From NCBI RefSeq assembly GCF_030247185.1, contig NC_080570.1, positions 144,494,641-144,558,640 of the forward strand: a stretch of 64,000 nucleotides of DNA, read 5' to 3'. The position numbers and the translations under genes are program-made. How positions within the stretch are numbered: the stretch's first letter is position 1; the number at the start of each line of letters is the position of its first letter. Positions 33,574 through 44,387 of this stretch are shown here, piece after piece. The notes beneath the pieces were generated by a model. The model worked only from the letters and a program-made list of their open reading frames with translations. It did not search any database and had not been told where the DNA came from. The DNA is from Malaya genurostris. Its lineage: Eukaryota > Arthropoda > Insecta > Diptera > Culicidae.

Positions 33574-33863
33574 TTTTTTTACAAGGTGAAATGCATTTAC
33601 GCTCATAGTGTGGGACTCTCCACAGGACTACCACTGTATAATTGGAACTACCCACTAAAACACCTTGGATCTCCAACCCTACCTCCTCGGAACTACCGTT
33701 AGGTATTACTTCGGAGTGGAAGGCTATCGGTGCTCAAAGCACCCTTCCCGGACTAATGCATCGTCATGGACGTCTGCGTCGTTCTCTCCTACTCTTGGGC
33801 CATTTATCACTCGACTTTGAGCTACTCGTTTCGCTAAAGGGGATCGACCAGGAGGATGTCGAG

Positions 33864-34600
33864 GTCGGTCCGGCGATTCCGGTTGGAGCTTAGCTTCCGG
33901 TTCGCTGGCGCCTCGACGACCCAGGGCTGGTCTACGTCACGAATGTTACTCGACTAATCCCCGACGATGGATCTAGTCTACACCGACGGAAAAGTTCTCC
34001 GACGATGAAAGTTTCCCCGGGACCGACGCTCCCGAAATCCGTGAACGGTTCGAACGGCAGGATGCCTGAGTCGGTCCAGTGATTCCGGTTGGAAGATGAC
34101 TTCCGGTTCACTGGCGCCCCGACGATCCATACCGGAGTTACGTAGCAATCTACTTATCTAATCCCCGTCGTAGGATCTAGGCTCCCCGACGAAAGAGTCT
34201 CCCGACACCGAATCTCGTGTTTTGCTACACGGACCAGTCGAATGAGTGCTGAGGTCGATCTTGTGATTCCGGTTGGAGCGGGGCTTCCGGCTCATTGGTG
34301 CCCCGACGACTCGACTTCGGGGCTGTGGCTACTACTCGTCTAGTCCCCGACGAAGGATCTTGCCTACACCGGCGAAGAATTCCCCGGCGATGAAAGTTCT
34401 CCCGTAACCGTCGCTTCCGATACCCGTGAACGGATCGATCGGCAGGATGCCTGGGTCTCTCCAATGGTTCCGGTTGGAGGATGGCTTCCGGTTTACTGAC
34501 GCCTCGACAATCCATACCAGAGCTACGTCGCAATCTACTCGTCAAATCCCCGCGGCTGCTTGTTGTTCTGCGCTCCAATTCCGCTGTAAGATGCCCGCGA
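33864..34600 (-). repeat. About 200-bp tandem repeats in the 3' UTR of copy B
   Basis: Four units begin near 33864, 34070, 34254 and 34455 at GTCGGTCC-like words, each followed by GATTCCGGTTGGA, CTTCCGGTT and CGCCTCGACGA-like words. They match the units of copy A. Confidence 0.85.
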
Positions 34601-35174
34601 TATGGGACGTCGCGGTCGACACTGCGTTCTAGTTCTCCTCACTGTGGCACATCTTCTGGACTAGGTTCTCTGGTGTAGTTTCTCTGCCACATACATCCAG
34701 TAGACCATTTCTTTGTGTCGCAAAGCGGGGACAGGCAAACAGGACGTGTTCTGCCGTCGCAAGCTCATTTGGGCAACCAGGGCAAGCAGGAGATGCCGCG
34801 TGGCCGGACCTGTGGAGGTACCACCTGGAACAATCGTTACCTGTGAGGAACTGCGTCAGGCCAAAGTTTACTACGCCGTGGAATCTGTCGATCCATCCGG
34901 GGACTCTTGGAATGAGCCGATGTGTCCACCTGCCCTTGGTTGAGCTGTCCCATTTTCTTTGCCACTTGCGTAGGGAGGCTGCCTGGACAGCCCTACGGAC
35001 GTTTCTGTCCCTCTGCGTATCGTAGCACTCCGAGTCCTCCTTGATGAGCAGTCCAATAGGCATCATGCAGGCCACCACGTAGGCCGCGTCTCCAGATACC
35101 GTACGGTACGCACTGATCACACGAAAACACATCAGTCTGTGCGTACTCTCCAGCAATTTTGCGTTGCGTTCCAC
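34600..35174 (-). pseudogene. R1-clade ORF2 C-terminal fragment (copy B)
   Basis: Continues the ORF2 frame from ERNAKLLESTHRLMCFRVIS to TKGRWTHRLIPRVPGW and NFGLTQFLTG, then the zinc motif CPGCPNELATAEHVLFAC (CX2CX8HX4C). A TAG replaces the Trp codon found in copy A at NWNAVSTA (34629-34631), so it is closed early. Endonuclease and reverse transcriptase domains are lost. By eye it is about three-quarters identical to copy A, so the two are not a recent duplicate. Confidence 0.88.
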
Positions 35175-36031
35175 TCTGCATTGAGTACTCTTTACTTTGT
35201 ACTTTGTATTTTGTACTCTGTATTCTGTATTTTGCACTCTGCACTCTGCACTCTGCACTCTGTACACTGTACTTTGTACTTTGTACTCTGTACTCTGCTC
35301 TCTGCACTCTGCACTCTGTACTCTGCACTCTGTACTTTGCACTCTTCACGCTGTACTCAGTATTTTACATTCAGCACTCTGTACTTCTTACTCTTCACTC
35401 TGTACTCTACTTTCTGTACTTTGTATTTTGTACTCTGCACTCTGCACTTAACACTCTGCACTCTGTATTCTGAAATCTGCATTCTATTCTCTGTACTCTG
35501 TACTTTGTATTTTGTACTCTGTATTCTGTATTTTGCACTCTGCACTCTGCTACTTCACACTCTGTACACTGTACTGTGTACTCTGCACTCTGTACTTTGC
35601 ACTCTTCACGCTGTACTCAGTATTTTACATTCAGCACTCTGTACTTCTTACTCTTCACTCTGTACTCTACTTTCTGCACTTTGTATTTTGTACTCTGTAC
35701 TCTGCTCTCTGCACTCTGCACTCTTCACGCCGTACTCAGTATTTTACATTCAGCACTCTGTACTCTTTACTCTGCACCTTGTACTCTGCTTTCTGTACTT
35801 TTTATTTTGTACTCTGCACTCTGCACTCTGTACTCTGCTTCCTGCACTTTGTATTTTGTACTCTGTACTCTGCACTTCACACGCTGTACTCTGCACTCTG
35901 TACTCTGAAATCTGCACTCTGTACTTTGTATTTTGTGCTCTGTATTCTCTATTTTGCACTCTGCACTTCACACTCTGTACTCTGTACTCTGCACTCCATA
36001 CTCTGCACTCTGCACACTACGCTCTGCACCC
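35175..36031. repeat. (YACTYTG)n 7-bp minisatellite, middle block
   Basis: About 120 degenerate units, with larger internal duplications: the stretch around CACTCTTCACGCTGTACTCA recurs near 35340, 35599 and 35720. It ends with ACGCTCTGCACCC (36019-36031), the left copy of the target duplication of retrotransposon A. Confidence 0.95.
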
Positions 36032-36280
36032 TTTTTTTTTTTTTTTTTACAAGGTGAAATGCATTTACGCACGGAGTGTGGGACTCTCCACAGGACTACC
36101 CAACTGTTGATTGGAACTACCCACTAAAACACCTTGGATCTCCAACCCTACCTCCCCGGCACCACCGCTAGGTATTACTTCGGGGTGGAAGGCTATTGGT
36201 GCTCACAGCACCCTCCCCAGATTTATGCAGAATGGGGATCAGCATCCTGCTCTCAAGGGATCGACCAGTTGGATGACGAG

Positions 36281-37440
36281 GTCGGTCCAGTGATGCCGGC
36301 TGGAGGGTAACTTCCGGTTCACTGGCGCCTCGACGACCCAAAACTGATGCTACGTCGCGGAACTACTCGACTAGTCTCCGCCGAAAGATCTAGTCTACAC
36401 CGACGGAGGGTTCCCCGACGAGGGAAGTCCTCCCGAACCGACGCTTACGGTACGCGTCTACGACCCGACCGAAAGGATGCCTAAGTCGATCCAATGATTC
36501 CGGTTGGAGCGTGGCTTCCGGTTCACTGGCGCTCAGACGATCCTATCGGTATCACGCGACGATCTACTCATCTAGTCCCCGACAAAGGATCTAGGCTACT
36601 CCGACGGAGATTTCCCCGGCGAAGGAGAATCTCCCGACACCGAGTCTCTTACACCACACGGGACACCCGATGGAGTGCCGAGGTCGGTCCTGCGATTCCG
36701 GTTGGAGCATGGCTTCCGGTTCGCTGGCGCCTCGACGACTCGAATCGGTGTTGTGGCGGCTACTCGACTAGCCCCCGCCGAAGGATCTAGCCTACACCGA
36801 CGGAGAGTTCCCTGACGAAGGAGGCCCTCCCGAAACCGACGCTTCGATTCCCGTCAACGCCCGACCGAGAGGATGCCTGGGTCGGTCCAGTGATTCCGGT
36901 TGGAGGAAAGCTTCCGGTTCACTGGCGCCCTGACGATCCTAGCGGTATTACACCACGATTTACTCGTCTAGTCCCCGACGAAGGATCTAGACTACTCCGA
37001 CGGAGATTTCCCCGGCGAAGGAGAATCTCCCGACACCGAGTCTCTTACACCACACGGGACACCCGATGGAGTGCCGAGGTCGGTCCCGCGATTCCGGTTG
37101 GAGCATGGCTTCCGGTTCGCTGGCGCCTCGACGACTCGAATCGGTGTTGTGGCGGCTACTCGACTAGCCCCCGCCGAAGGATCTAGCCTACACCGACGGA
37201 GAGTTCCCCGACGAAGGAGGCCCTCCCGAAACCGACGCCTTCGATACCCGTCAACGCCCGACCGAGAGGATGCCTGGGTCGATCCAGTGATTCCGGTTGG
37301 AGGAAAGCTTCCGGTTCACTGGCGCCCCGACGATCCTAACAGTTTTACGTACTACTCGTCTAGTCCCCGACGATGGATCTAGACTACTCCGACGAAGAGC
37401 TTCCCGACGAAGAAGGTTCTCCCGGACCGACGTTTATTCG
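36281..37440 (-). repeat. About 198-bp tandem repeats in the 3' UTR of copy A
   Basis: Six units begin at 36281, 36485, 36683, 36881, 37079 and 37278. Alternate units are closest, as 36683 with 37079 and 36881 with 37278, giving a higher-order dimer of about 396 bp. GATTCCGGTTGGAG and ACTCCGACGGAGATTTCCCC are typical words. Confidence 0.9.
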
Positions 37441-37459
37441 CTGATCCCTCTTGAGCCTG

Positions 37460-40423
37460 CTACGGTACGCGGCTGACCTGTTGTTGATCCGCACTCCATT
37501 TCCGCTGCAATATTCCCGCAATTTGGGATGCCGCGGTCGACACTGCGTTCCAGTTCTCTACGCAGTGGCACATTCTCTGGATCAGGTTTTCCGGTGTGGT
37601 GTCCCTGCCGCATGCCTCCAGTAGCTCACTCCTTTGAGCCGCGAAACGGGAACATGCGAACAAGACGTGTTCAGCCGTCTCGATCTCGTCTGGGCAGCCA
37701 GGACATACAGGGGATGTCGCGTGGCCGAACCTGTGGAGGTACCATCTGAAGCACCCGTGCCCTGTGAGGAACTGCGTCAGGCCGAAGTTCACTTCTCCGT
37801 GAGGTCTATCTAACCAGCTCGAGACCCTAGGTATGAGCCGATGTGTCCACCTGCCCTTGGTTGAGCTGTCCCACTCTTGTTGCCATCTGCGTAGAGAAGC
37901 GGCTTTGGAGGCCCTACGGGCGTTCCTGTCTCCTCGCATGCTGTAGCGCTCCGCGTCTTCCTTCACTATCAGACTGATAGGCATCATGCTTGCAACCACG
38001 CAGGCCGCATCCCTCGATACAGTGCGGTATGCACTGATTACGCGAAGACACATCAGTCTATGCGTACTCTCCAGCATCTGTGCGTTGCGTTCCACATTCA
38101 GTGCCGACGCCCATACCGGGCTGCCGTACCTGAGGATCGAAACTGCCACTCCTGCCAGTAACCTTCGTTTACTGGAGCGCACAGGCGAGCTGTTGGCCAT
38201 CAAACGAGAGAGCGCCGCGATCGCTGTTGATGCGCGCTTGCAGGCGTATTCAACGTGCTTGTTGAAACTGAGTTTGTCGTCAAGCATCACACCCAATTGC
38301 TTCAGTGATCTCTTGGAGGGGATCACGCAGTCTCCGGCATGTACCAGCGCCTCCTGTTCCGATTTGCGGTTATTTACCACCATCACTTCTGTTTTGTGGT
38401 GCGCGAGTTGCAGTTTCCTGCTACGCAGCCAGTCCTCCACCAAGCAGATTGAGTGTGATGCACTCAGTTCGACCTCTTCGATGGATTCGCCGTAGACTGT
38501 CAGCGTGACGTCGTCCGCGAACCCGACTATCTTGACACCCGGAGGGAGCCTCAACCTCAGTACTCCATCGTACATTATATTCCACAGGATCGGGCCCAAG
38601 ATAGATCCCTGTGGTACTCCAGCCGTGATTGGAGTGCTACGTGTGCCTTCGTCGGTCTCATAGAGCAATACTCGGTTCTGGAAGTAGCTTTCCAGAATCT
38701 TGTACAGCCCTTCCGGTACTCCTAGTCGAAGTAGGGAATCAGCAATGTCTGCCCAGCAAGCACTATTGAACGCGTTCTTGACGTCTAGCGTTACTACCGC
38801 ACAGTAGCGGATCCCTCGTCGTTTGCGCTGTATAGCTACCTCCGCCGTGGTTACCACCGATGTTATGGCGTCCACCGTCGACCTGCCTCTGCGGAACCCG
38901 TACTGTTGACCGGACAGTCCTCCTGCCTCCTCTATGAAGGGGGCTAGCCTGTTGAGGATGATTTTCTCAAGGAGCTTACCCACAGTGTCTATCAGACAGA
39001 TTGGTCTATACGCCGAAGGATCGCCTGGGGGTTTCCCAGGTTTCGGTAATAGTACCAACCTTTGTCTTTTCCAAATGTCTGGGAACATACGCTCGTCCAG
39101 ACATCTCTGTATGACCTCCCTGAACATGTCCGGTTTAGTCATTATAGCCGCCTTTAGAGCCACGTTCGGGATACCGTCTGGCCCCGGGGCTTTCTTTGTA
39201 TCGAGCGATCTCGCCGCAGTGAGCAACTCCTCGTTCGTCACCTTTACGACTTCATTCGCTGGTAGCGGAGCTGGCTGCCAGGGGGACGTGTCGTGGTGGG
39301 GAAAGAGGACCGTTATGATCTCCTTCAACCTCGCCGGACTACGTTCAGGGGGTGCTAGCGCCCCTCTCGTTTTGGCCATCACCATCCTGTAGGCATCGCC
39401 CCATGGGTTGGAGTTGGCTCCCTCGCATAGCTTGTCGAAACAGGCTCTTTTGCTTGCGCTGATGGCCTTGTTTAGTGCTAGCTTCGCCGCTTTGAACGCC
39501 GTGTTCCTCTCCATCCTCATCTCCGCTGATCGAGCTCTTTGCATCCTTCTTCTAGCCCTGAGGCAGGATGCGCGAAGGCGTGCAATTTGCTCGTTCCACC
39601 AGTAGACCGGTGGTCTATTGGTCCTCGGTTGAGCCTTTCTAGGCATGGTCGCGTCACACGCCCGTGACAAGATAGCGACCAACTCGTCCCCTCTCAGGTT
39701 CGCGTTGTGCTCCTCTAATTCGAGGGCAGCGCAAAACGTTTCGCGGTCGAAGTTAGCCACCTTCCATGCAAGAGTTTTGGGAGTATTACTCCTCCTTGTG
39801 TTTCTCGCCAATTGGCCGATCGTGTAGCGAATGGCTAGATGGTCGCTATGGGTGTAGCCATCATCAACTCTCCAATTAAGATCTCCAGCTAGGCCGGGAC
39901 TACAGAAAGTCAGGTCGATAAACGACTCGACTCCGTTCCGCTGGAAGGTACTTTTCAGTCCATCATTCGCTAACATGACGTCCAACTTGGCGAGGGCCTC
40001 CAGTAACGTCTGTCCTCTCCTATTGGTGAAGCGGCTGCCCCAAGCCGTTGCCCAGGCATTGAAGTCTCCGGCTATCACCACCGGCTTCCGACTCACCAGG
40101 TCTGCGGTCAACATGTCGACCATCCGAGTGAACTGGTCTATTGACCATCTCGGTGGTGCGTAGCAGCTACAATAGTAAACTCCGTTTACCTTAGCTATGG
40201 CTACTCCCTCCGCTTGTGTTTTCACCACCTCTTGCACTGGGTATCGACCAGTCGTCAAGATCGCCACCGTCTTGGCTTCGTCAGACACCCAGTTCCCGTT
40301 ATCTACCGGTGTGTGATAGGGATCCGAAAGAATCGCGACATCAATGCCCCATTCCGTCACTGACTGGTGCAGCAATTGCTGGCCAGCTGCACAGTGATTA
40401 AGGTTCAGCTGTATTACTTGCAT
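37460..40423 (-). CDS. R1-clade ORF2: endonuclease and reverse transcriptase
   Basis: This protein nicks the chromosomal target and copies the element RNA there (target-primed reverse transcription). The frame is 987 codons without a break, a normal length for the clade. The APE-type endonuclease is at residues 1-200: QLNLNH (5-10), SDPY (33-36), GDFNAWATAWGS (119-130), IDLTFCS (169-175) and HSDH (192-195). Reverse transcriptase is at about 450-720: LPKPGKPPGDPSAYRPI (459-475), LDVKNAFN (546-553), AGVPQGSILGP (601-611) and catalytic FADD (635-638). The C-terminal zinc motif is C907, C910, H919, C924. ATG at 40423 overlaps the ORF1 stop by 10 bp (ATGCAAGTAA), suggesting translational coupling. 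All key residues I checked are present, so it may be active. Confidence 0.95.
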   Translation of the reverse strand: MQVIQLNLNHCAAGQQLLHQSVTEWGIDVAILSDPYHTPVDNGNWVSDEAKTVAILTTGRYPVQEVVKTQAEGVAIAKVNGVYYCSCYAPPRWSIDQFTRMVDMLTADLVSRKPVVIAGDFNAWATAWGSRFTNRRGQTLLEALAKLDVMLANDGLKSTFQRNGVESFIDLTFCSPGLAGDLNWRVDDGYTHSDHLAIRYTIGQLARNTRRSNTPKTLAWKVANFDRETFCAALELEEHNANLRGDELVAILSRACDATMPRKAQPRTNRPPVYWWNEQIARLRASCLRARRRMQRARSAEMRMERNTAFKAAKLALNKAISASKRACFDKLCEGANSNPWGDAYRMVMAKTRGALAPPERSPARLKEIITVLFPHHDTSPWQPAPLPANEVVKVTNEELLTAARSLDTKKAPGPDGIPNVALKAAIMTKPDMFREVIQRCLDERMFPDIWKRQRLVLLPKPGKPPGDPSAYRPICLIDTVGKLLEKIILNRLAPFIEEAGGLSGQQYGFRRGRSTVDAITSVVTTAEVAIQRKRRGIRYCAVVTLDVKNAFNSACWADIADSLLRLGVPEGLYKILESYFQNRVLLYETDEGTRSTPITAGVPQGSILGPILWNIMYDGVLRLRLPPGVKIVGFADDVTLTVYGESIEEVELSASHSICLVEDWLRSRKLQLAHHKTEVMVVNNRKSEQEALVHAGDCVIPSKRSLKQLGVMLDDKLSFNKHVEYACKRASTAIAALSRLMANSSPVRSSKRRLLAGVAVSILRYGSPVWASALNVERNAQMLESTHRLMCLRVISAYRTVSRDAACVVASMMPISLIVKEDAERYSMRGDRNARRASKAASLRRWQQEWDSSTKGRWTHRLIPRVSSWLDRPHGEVNFGLTQFLTGHGCFRWYLHRFGHATSPVCPGCPDEIETAEHVLFACSRFAAQRSELLEACGRDTTPENLIQRMCHCVENWNAVSTAASQIAGILQRKWSADQQQVSRVP

Positions 40424-41835
40424 GCTGATTTACTCCCTCCACTTGTTGAGCAAGTAGGTCCGCCCATGACGTGGTTCGTGGCCTTCTTCTTGCTCGCGCA
40501 TAGCATGCAACGTGGCGTTCTTTCGCATGCATACGCCTTGTGCCCCTCGCCGCCGCAACGCTTGCAGAGGTTGCTCCGGTCTGGGCCTTTGCAATTCCAC
40601 GACTTGTGGCCAGGTTCGAAACACCTGAAGCACATGTCGACCACCGGCGGTTGGTAAGCGGTCACTGGGCATACCGACCATCCGACCTTTAGCCTGCCCA
40701 CTTTGAGGACCTTATTGGCATCCGTGGCCGATAGCTTAAATGTAGCTATCTGGGTGCCCTGTGGTCCTTTCCTCATGCGGATGGATTCCCGTGAGACATC
40801 CACACCTCCTTGCTCCTTGATGGCCATGGCAAGTTCTTCTGCGGTGGCGATTTCGTCCAACCGTTTGCACTGGAGTGCAACCTCGTTACGCAGGGCTCTA
40901 ACTTCGGCCGTATCGCCCAGGACTTGTTGGGCAAGCGCAACAAGCTCCGTTCCGCCCTGAGCTCCCTTTTTAAGCTCGAGCAGCATCTCTCCCGTCTTCG
41001 TACGACGAATGCTGCGAACCTCTTTGCCAAGCTCAGCAAGCTTTGCCTCGCTCCGCATGGCCTTGAGCACATCGGCGTACTTTTCTTTGTCGGCCTTAAC
41101 CAACAAAGCCTCTCCTTTGTCCCTAGCCTTCCTCGCGGGAATGGGCCCGGCCTCTTTTGGGACCTTTTTCTTTTTGGCGACCTTCACCCATGGATTCTCG
41201 CCGGGTTCGCTTACATGGCTCGGATCCGGGGTTCGAGTGCCGAGGTTTGGGTTGAGCCCCTCGCCACGTTCCTTCGCCCCATCAATTCCGCCATGGTCTT
41301 TGCTCCTTTTGGCCTTGGGAGTCAGGCGTTTACTGCCTGGAGAATCCCTGGCGCGTTTCCGGCGCTGTTTATTCCGCTCAATCGTGAGCCGGAGCGCATA
41401 GTCGACCGCCTCCTGTTTTTTGTCGGTATCGAAGATGAAGGGCTCTGTTTGAGAACACTTCTCCGACTTTCCGCCACCCTCTAGCCGCACTATCAACGCC
41501 TCTTGGTCCCTTTTAGCTACGTTCACGGCCTTACGTAGCTTCAGCAAGTTCGCCTTCAGCTCCTTGCTGATGTTGGATTTCTCCTGCGCGAATTCAATAA
41601 TCGCGTCGAGCTGTTCTATGACCGCTGTCATACTCGGCTTGATTATTTCCTTCGCTCGCTCCTGGGACTCAGGCTGGTTCACTGGTTTGACGTGGACATT
41701 GCTGTCGCTCGTCTCCTCAGCTACTGCTTCGCTCTCCTTTCTCGCACCCGTTCTGGATGGAGACCTCCTCAAACCCCCTCTTGCGAAAGGGTTTACCTCC
41801 TCACTCGACGCCGATGTTGATGGTGTTGAACTCAT
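40414..41835 (-). CDS. R1-clade ORF1: gag-like nucleocapsid protein
   Basis: A 473-residue protein that should bind element RNA. It starts MSSTPSTSASSEEVNPFARG and is rich in Ser, Lys and Glu, with a charged, probably coiled region near residues 70-110 and basic stretches such as KRRKRARDSPGSKR. The C-terminal half has three zinc knuckles at about residues 402-462: CFRCFEPGHKSWNC (CX2CX4HX4C), CKRCGGEGHKAYAC (CX2CX4HX4C) and a third with wider spacing beginning CMLC. This arrangement is typical of R1-clade ORF1. No stop or frameshift interrupts it. Confidence 0.92.
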   Translation of the reverse strand: MSSTPSTSASSEEVNPFARGGLRRSPSRTGARKESEAVAEETSDSNVHVKPVNQPESQERAKEIIKPSMTAVIEQLDAIIEFAQEKSNISKELKANLLKLRKAVNVAKRDQEALIVRLEGGGKSEKCSQTEPFIFDTDKKQEAVDYALRLTIERNKQRRKRARDSPGSKRLTPKAKRSKDHGGIDGAKERGEGLNPNLGTRTPDPSHVSEPGENPWVKVAKKKKVPKEAGPIPARKARDKGEALLVKADKEKYADVLKAMRSEAKLAELGKEVRSIRRTKTGEMLLELKKGAQGGTELVALAQQVLGDTAEVRALRNEVALQCKRLDEIATAEELAMAIKEQGGVDVSRESIRMRKGPQGTQIATFKLSATDANKVLKVGRLKVGWSVCPVTAYQPPVVDMCFRCFEPGHKSWNCKGPDRSNLCKRCGGEGHKAYACERTPRCMLCASKKKATNHVMGGPTCSTSGGSKSACK

Positions 41836-42461
41836 GATTTTATATGGGTCCCCCTTATGGCTGCCGTCAAACCCAGCCGAAAGTAGTCGCTATCATGATC
41901 CCATGGTTACCTATGCGGTGCAGTGAGGCCATGCGAGGGTTGGCTTTACGCTCAGAGCCGGATCAGCGCAAATCAGGAAAAGGGCATCTGAACCTACTTC
42001 CACCCAGTCATCCCAACCAGGTGGCTGAAGGTGAGACGGCGTGCCATAAGGCCTGCCACGGTTTTATGGGACGGAAGGCAGCTGCGGCATTAGCCTACTC
42101 GCCATTTCAAGCCGGTTCCACCCTGCTTTACTGAAGGAGTAGAATACCGCAGCTGTCAGCCCTAGTTTCTCTATATATTCCGATCTACCGTGTCGTATCC
42201 ATGGATGGTGTGGTAGCCAGTATACCATAGTTAGGACCTCACTGGCGTTAGTCCTAACGTGCCGAGTCGGCACTCCCGTTGGGCTTGTGCACTTTGAGCG
42301 GCACACGATCGCTTTGGTAGGACTTGCTTGCGGATACATGCAGCTTTTTGTAGAGGATTAGCAGAGCCCACTGCCAAACCCCACCGCATCCTAGGCAAGC
42401 CCTACAACTCGCAGTTGCCGGGGGAGGGGTCGTCAAGCCCTTAGACATAGTCCCTGCTGCC
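41836..42461 (-). other. 5' untranslated region of retrotransposon A
   Basis: The stretch between the element 5' end and the ORF1 start should contain the internal promoter, but no promoter motif was identified with confidence. It is much richer in GC than the surrounding intron. Confidence 0.6.
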
Positions 42462-42576
42462 ACGCTCTGCACCCTGTACTCTACACTTCGTACACCACTT
42501 TGTATTTAGTACTCTGTACTCTGTATTTTGAACTTTGCACTCTGTAGTCTGTACACTGCACTTTGCACTCTGCACT
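42462..42576. repeat. (YACTYTG)n 7-bp minisatellite, right block
   Basis: About 16 degenerate units beginning with the right copy of the target duplication (42462-42474) and ending at CACTCTGCACTG before unique DNA. Confidence 0.9.
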
Positions 42577-44387
42577 GATATCGTTTGATAATTTAGACAT
42601 TAGTCATTTGGTGCGAATCCAACCATTTTGATGGCTAAATTTGAACTTAAAAAAACATGGAAGAGTTCTTGAGCTTTCTTCAGTTGACTAAAATAAAGTA
42701 CTGAATTCAATGCAAAAACGTATTGAATTCATAGTGAAATGTGAATAGCTTGGGTTCGTTGATAATTTTGCAGTCTAAATATGATTTAAATTTGGATGAA
42801 TTCATAATTGCAAGAAATAATTTGAATCCAGATATGAATTTAGGGAGTGACGAATTTCTCCGGGAGCTAGTTGATATATAAAACTATGATAAAAAAAATC
42901 CATAGTGATTTTTCATCAATCTATTTAATTTAATCGTATAGGTTTTGTGATATATATAATATTTAAATTTTATATAATTTTGATAATCACATCTAATCGA
43001 GATGTAAGTAATCGCATTTTGCACCGGAACAAAAATCTGTTATTTCTTACTTCTAGAATCAGAACAAATTGGCTCAAATGGAACGTTCTCCTGGTTATTT
43101 GAAGAATTGTACCGAACAAACAATCAAACAGCTTCAGGAAAAAAGTGTGTACTTCATTGAAATTTTTAGTGAGCTGTAATGTATAAACGTTAAGAATTTG
43201 AACATTACCAAACGTTTAGCTGTTGAAAGCTTGGTAAAAAATTTCCAAATTTTGCGAAATTTTCTAAATGTGTTGCCAATTTTCGTCGTATGTTTTTGTG
43301 ATATGTGTCGCAAATATCAAATAGGCTTTTCGCCACTCGAACGCGAACTCGACAGGAAGAATATATTGCGATATATTATAGAAATAATTTATCTATGGAT
43401 TAGAGCAATAATAAATGTAGTGTTTATTTGCGTAGAAAGTATGTCGCTTAAGAAAAAATACATCAATTGTCCTCGCAGTAATGCGAGCAAAGCCCACAGG
43501 CCACCACATTTGCGTCCAATGATTTATCGACGTTGGCCATACTTCTTCCGGATGTGGAAACAAAAATCATCATCTACTCCGCTTGCCTACCCCTGATGGG
43601 TACGAATAATTTACGAGAGTTGTTCTGTTTACCACAGCTACTTCCGGAACCCGGAGACGGCAAGCTTCTTTGTCGGCCTAAAAAGAACTGATTTTCTGGA
43701 TGAAGTATGACTACGCGTCCTCATTTCCCACATCCGCACATATCGCTCTGGATGGCATATATCCTGGGGGAATATGAGCCTCTGACAGTGGCAAGGGGAG
43801 CAGCAATTCAGGTCATCTGGTGTTGGGTAGCTTCTTTGTGTCTCTAGTGATCGGGCCATTCAGCTCGGACGCCGCTCGTCGTAGATATTTACCATCACAG
43901 GACCACGTGTCGGTTGACCGCATCCCTTTCGGAACATGATACTCACGCTTAACCGGTGGCAATCGGTAGGCAGACGACCGGCACCAGCTTCCGCATCATC
44001 GACAGGGCAGTGGTCTGGAGGACGATTAATTTCCCAGTGTTTGGTTTTACATTGTGATGATTTGCAATTCAAATGTTTAACGACTGTTTGTTGAGTGCCT
44101 GTTTTCGGGGGTGGATTGTGGCGATTTATTGGAATGTTCCGGATGCCCGTCGACGGAGGAGAAACATTCGAGTGGTGTTTTCTTCCGGACCGGTTGGTTG
44201 CACCATGCTTTCGAAACGATGAGCTCTGATCTTATAGAACCAACACGTAATTGGATCACTAGTACTTTTAGTTCAAATAATGCAACCGCTCTGGAACTAT
44301 GGGGCACTCAATGCAATGTAATAGGCGCTATGAAAGCACTGTCCATACTCGCATGTCTGTTTCATATCGCCATTTTCGCCATTATTG
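42577..44387. other. Unrecognised intronic DNA
   Basis: AT-rich to about 43470, then a GC-richer block to about 44300. Short open frames show no recognised domain. Confidence 0.35.

Larger units (their letters stand above)
33574..35174 (-). mobile_element. R1-clade non-LTR retrotransposon, 5'-truncated copy B
   Basis: On the minus strand it starts inside ORF2 at GTGGAACGCAACGC (35174), runs through the ORF2 3' end and a repetitive 3' untranslated region, and ends ACCTTGTAAAAAAA at 33574. Minisatellite lies directly on both sides. No clear target duplication is seen. It is a diverged relative of copy A. Confidence 0.9.
36032..42461 (-). mobile_element. R1-clade non-LTR retrotransposon, full-length copy A (6.43 kb)
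   Basis: Minus strand: 5' end at 42461 (GGCAGCAGGGACTATG), 5' UTR of about 0.6 kb, ORF1, overlapping ORF2, 3' UTR of about 1.4 kb with tandem repeats, then ACCTTGT plus about 18 A to 36032. The 13-bp sequence ACGCTCTGCACCC flanks it exactly (36019-36031 and 42462-42474), a length close to the 14-bp duplications of R1. Both flanks are the 7-bp minisatellite. Confidence 0.95.

Noticed and set aside
32869..33702. Long frames reading RVQSAEY or CTLHSVL in the 7-bp minisatellite, also at 35139-36110
   Set aside because: Produced by a 7-bp period that cycles through all frames without stops; open on both strands at once.
36494..37186. Two 98-residue plus-strand frames with the same C-terminus
   Set aside because: They are antisense to the retrotransposon 3' UTR and identical only because of the 396-bp higher-order repeat.
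39975..41484. Several plus-strand frames of 60-224 residues
   Set aside because: Shadows of the intact minus-strand ORF1 and ORF2 of the R1-clade element.
32953..42576. Regular repeats as a CRISPR array
   Set aside because: Eukaryotic context, a 7-bp degenerate period and no spacer structure.
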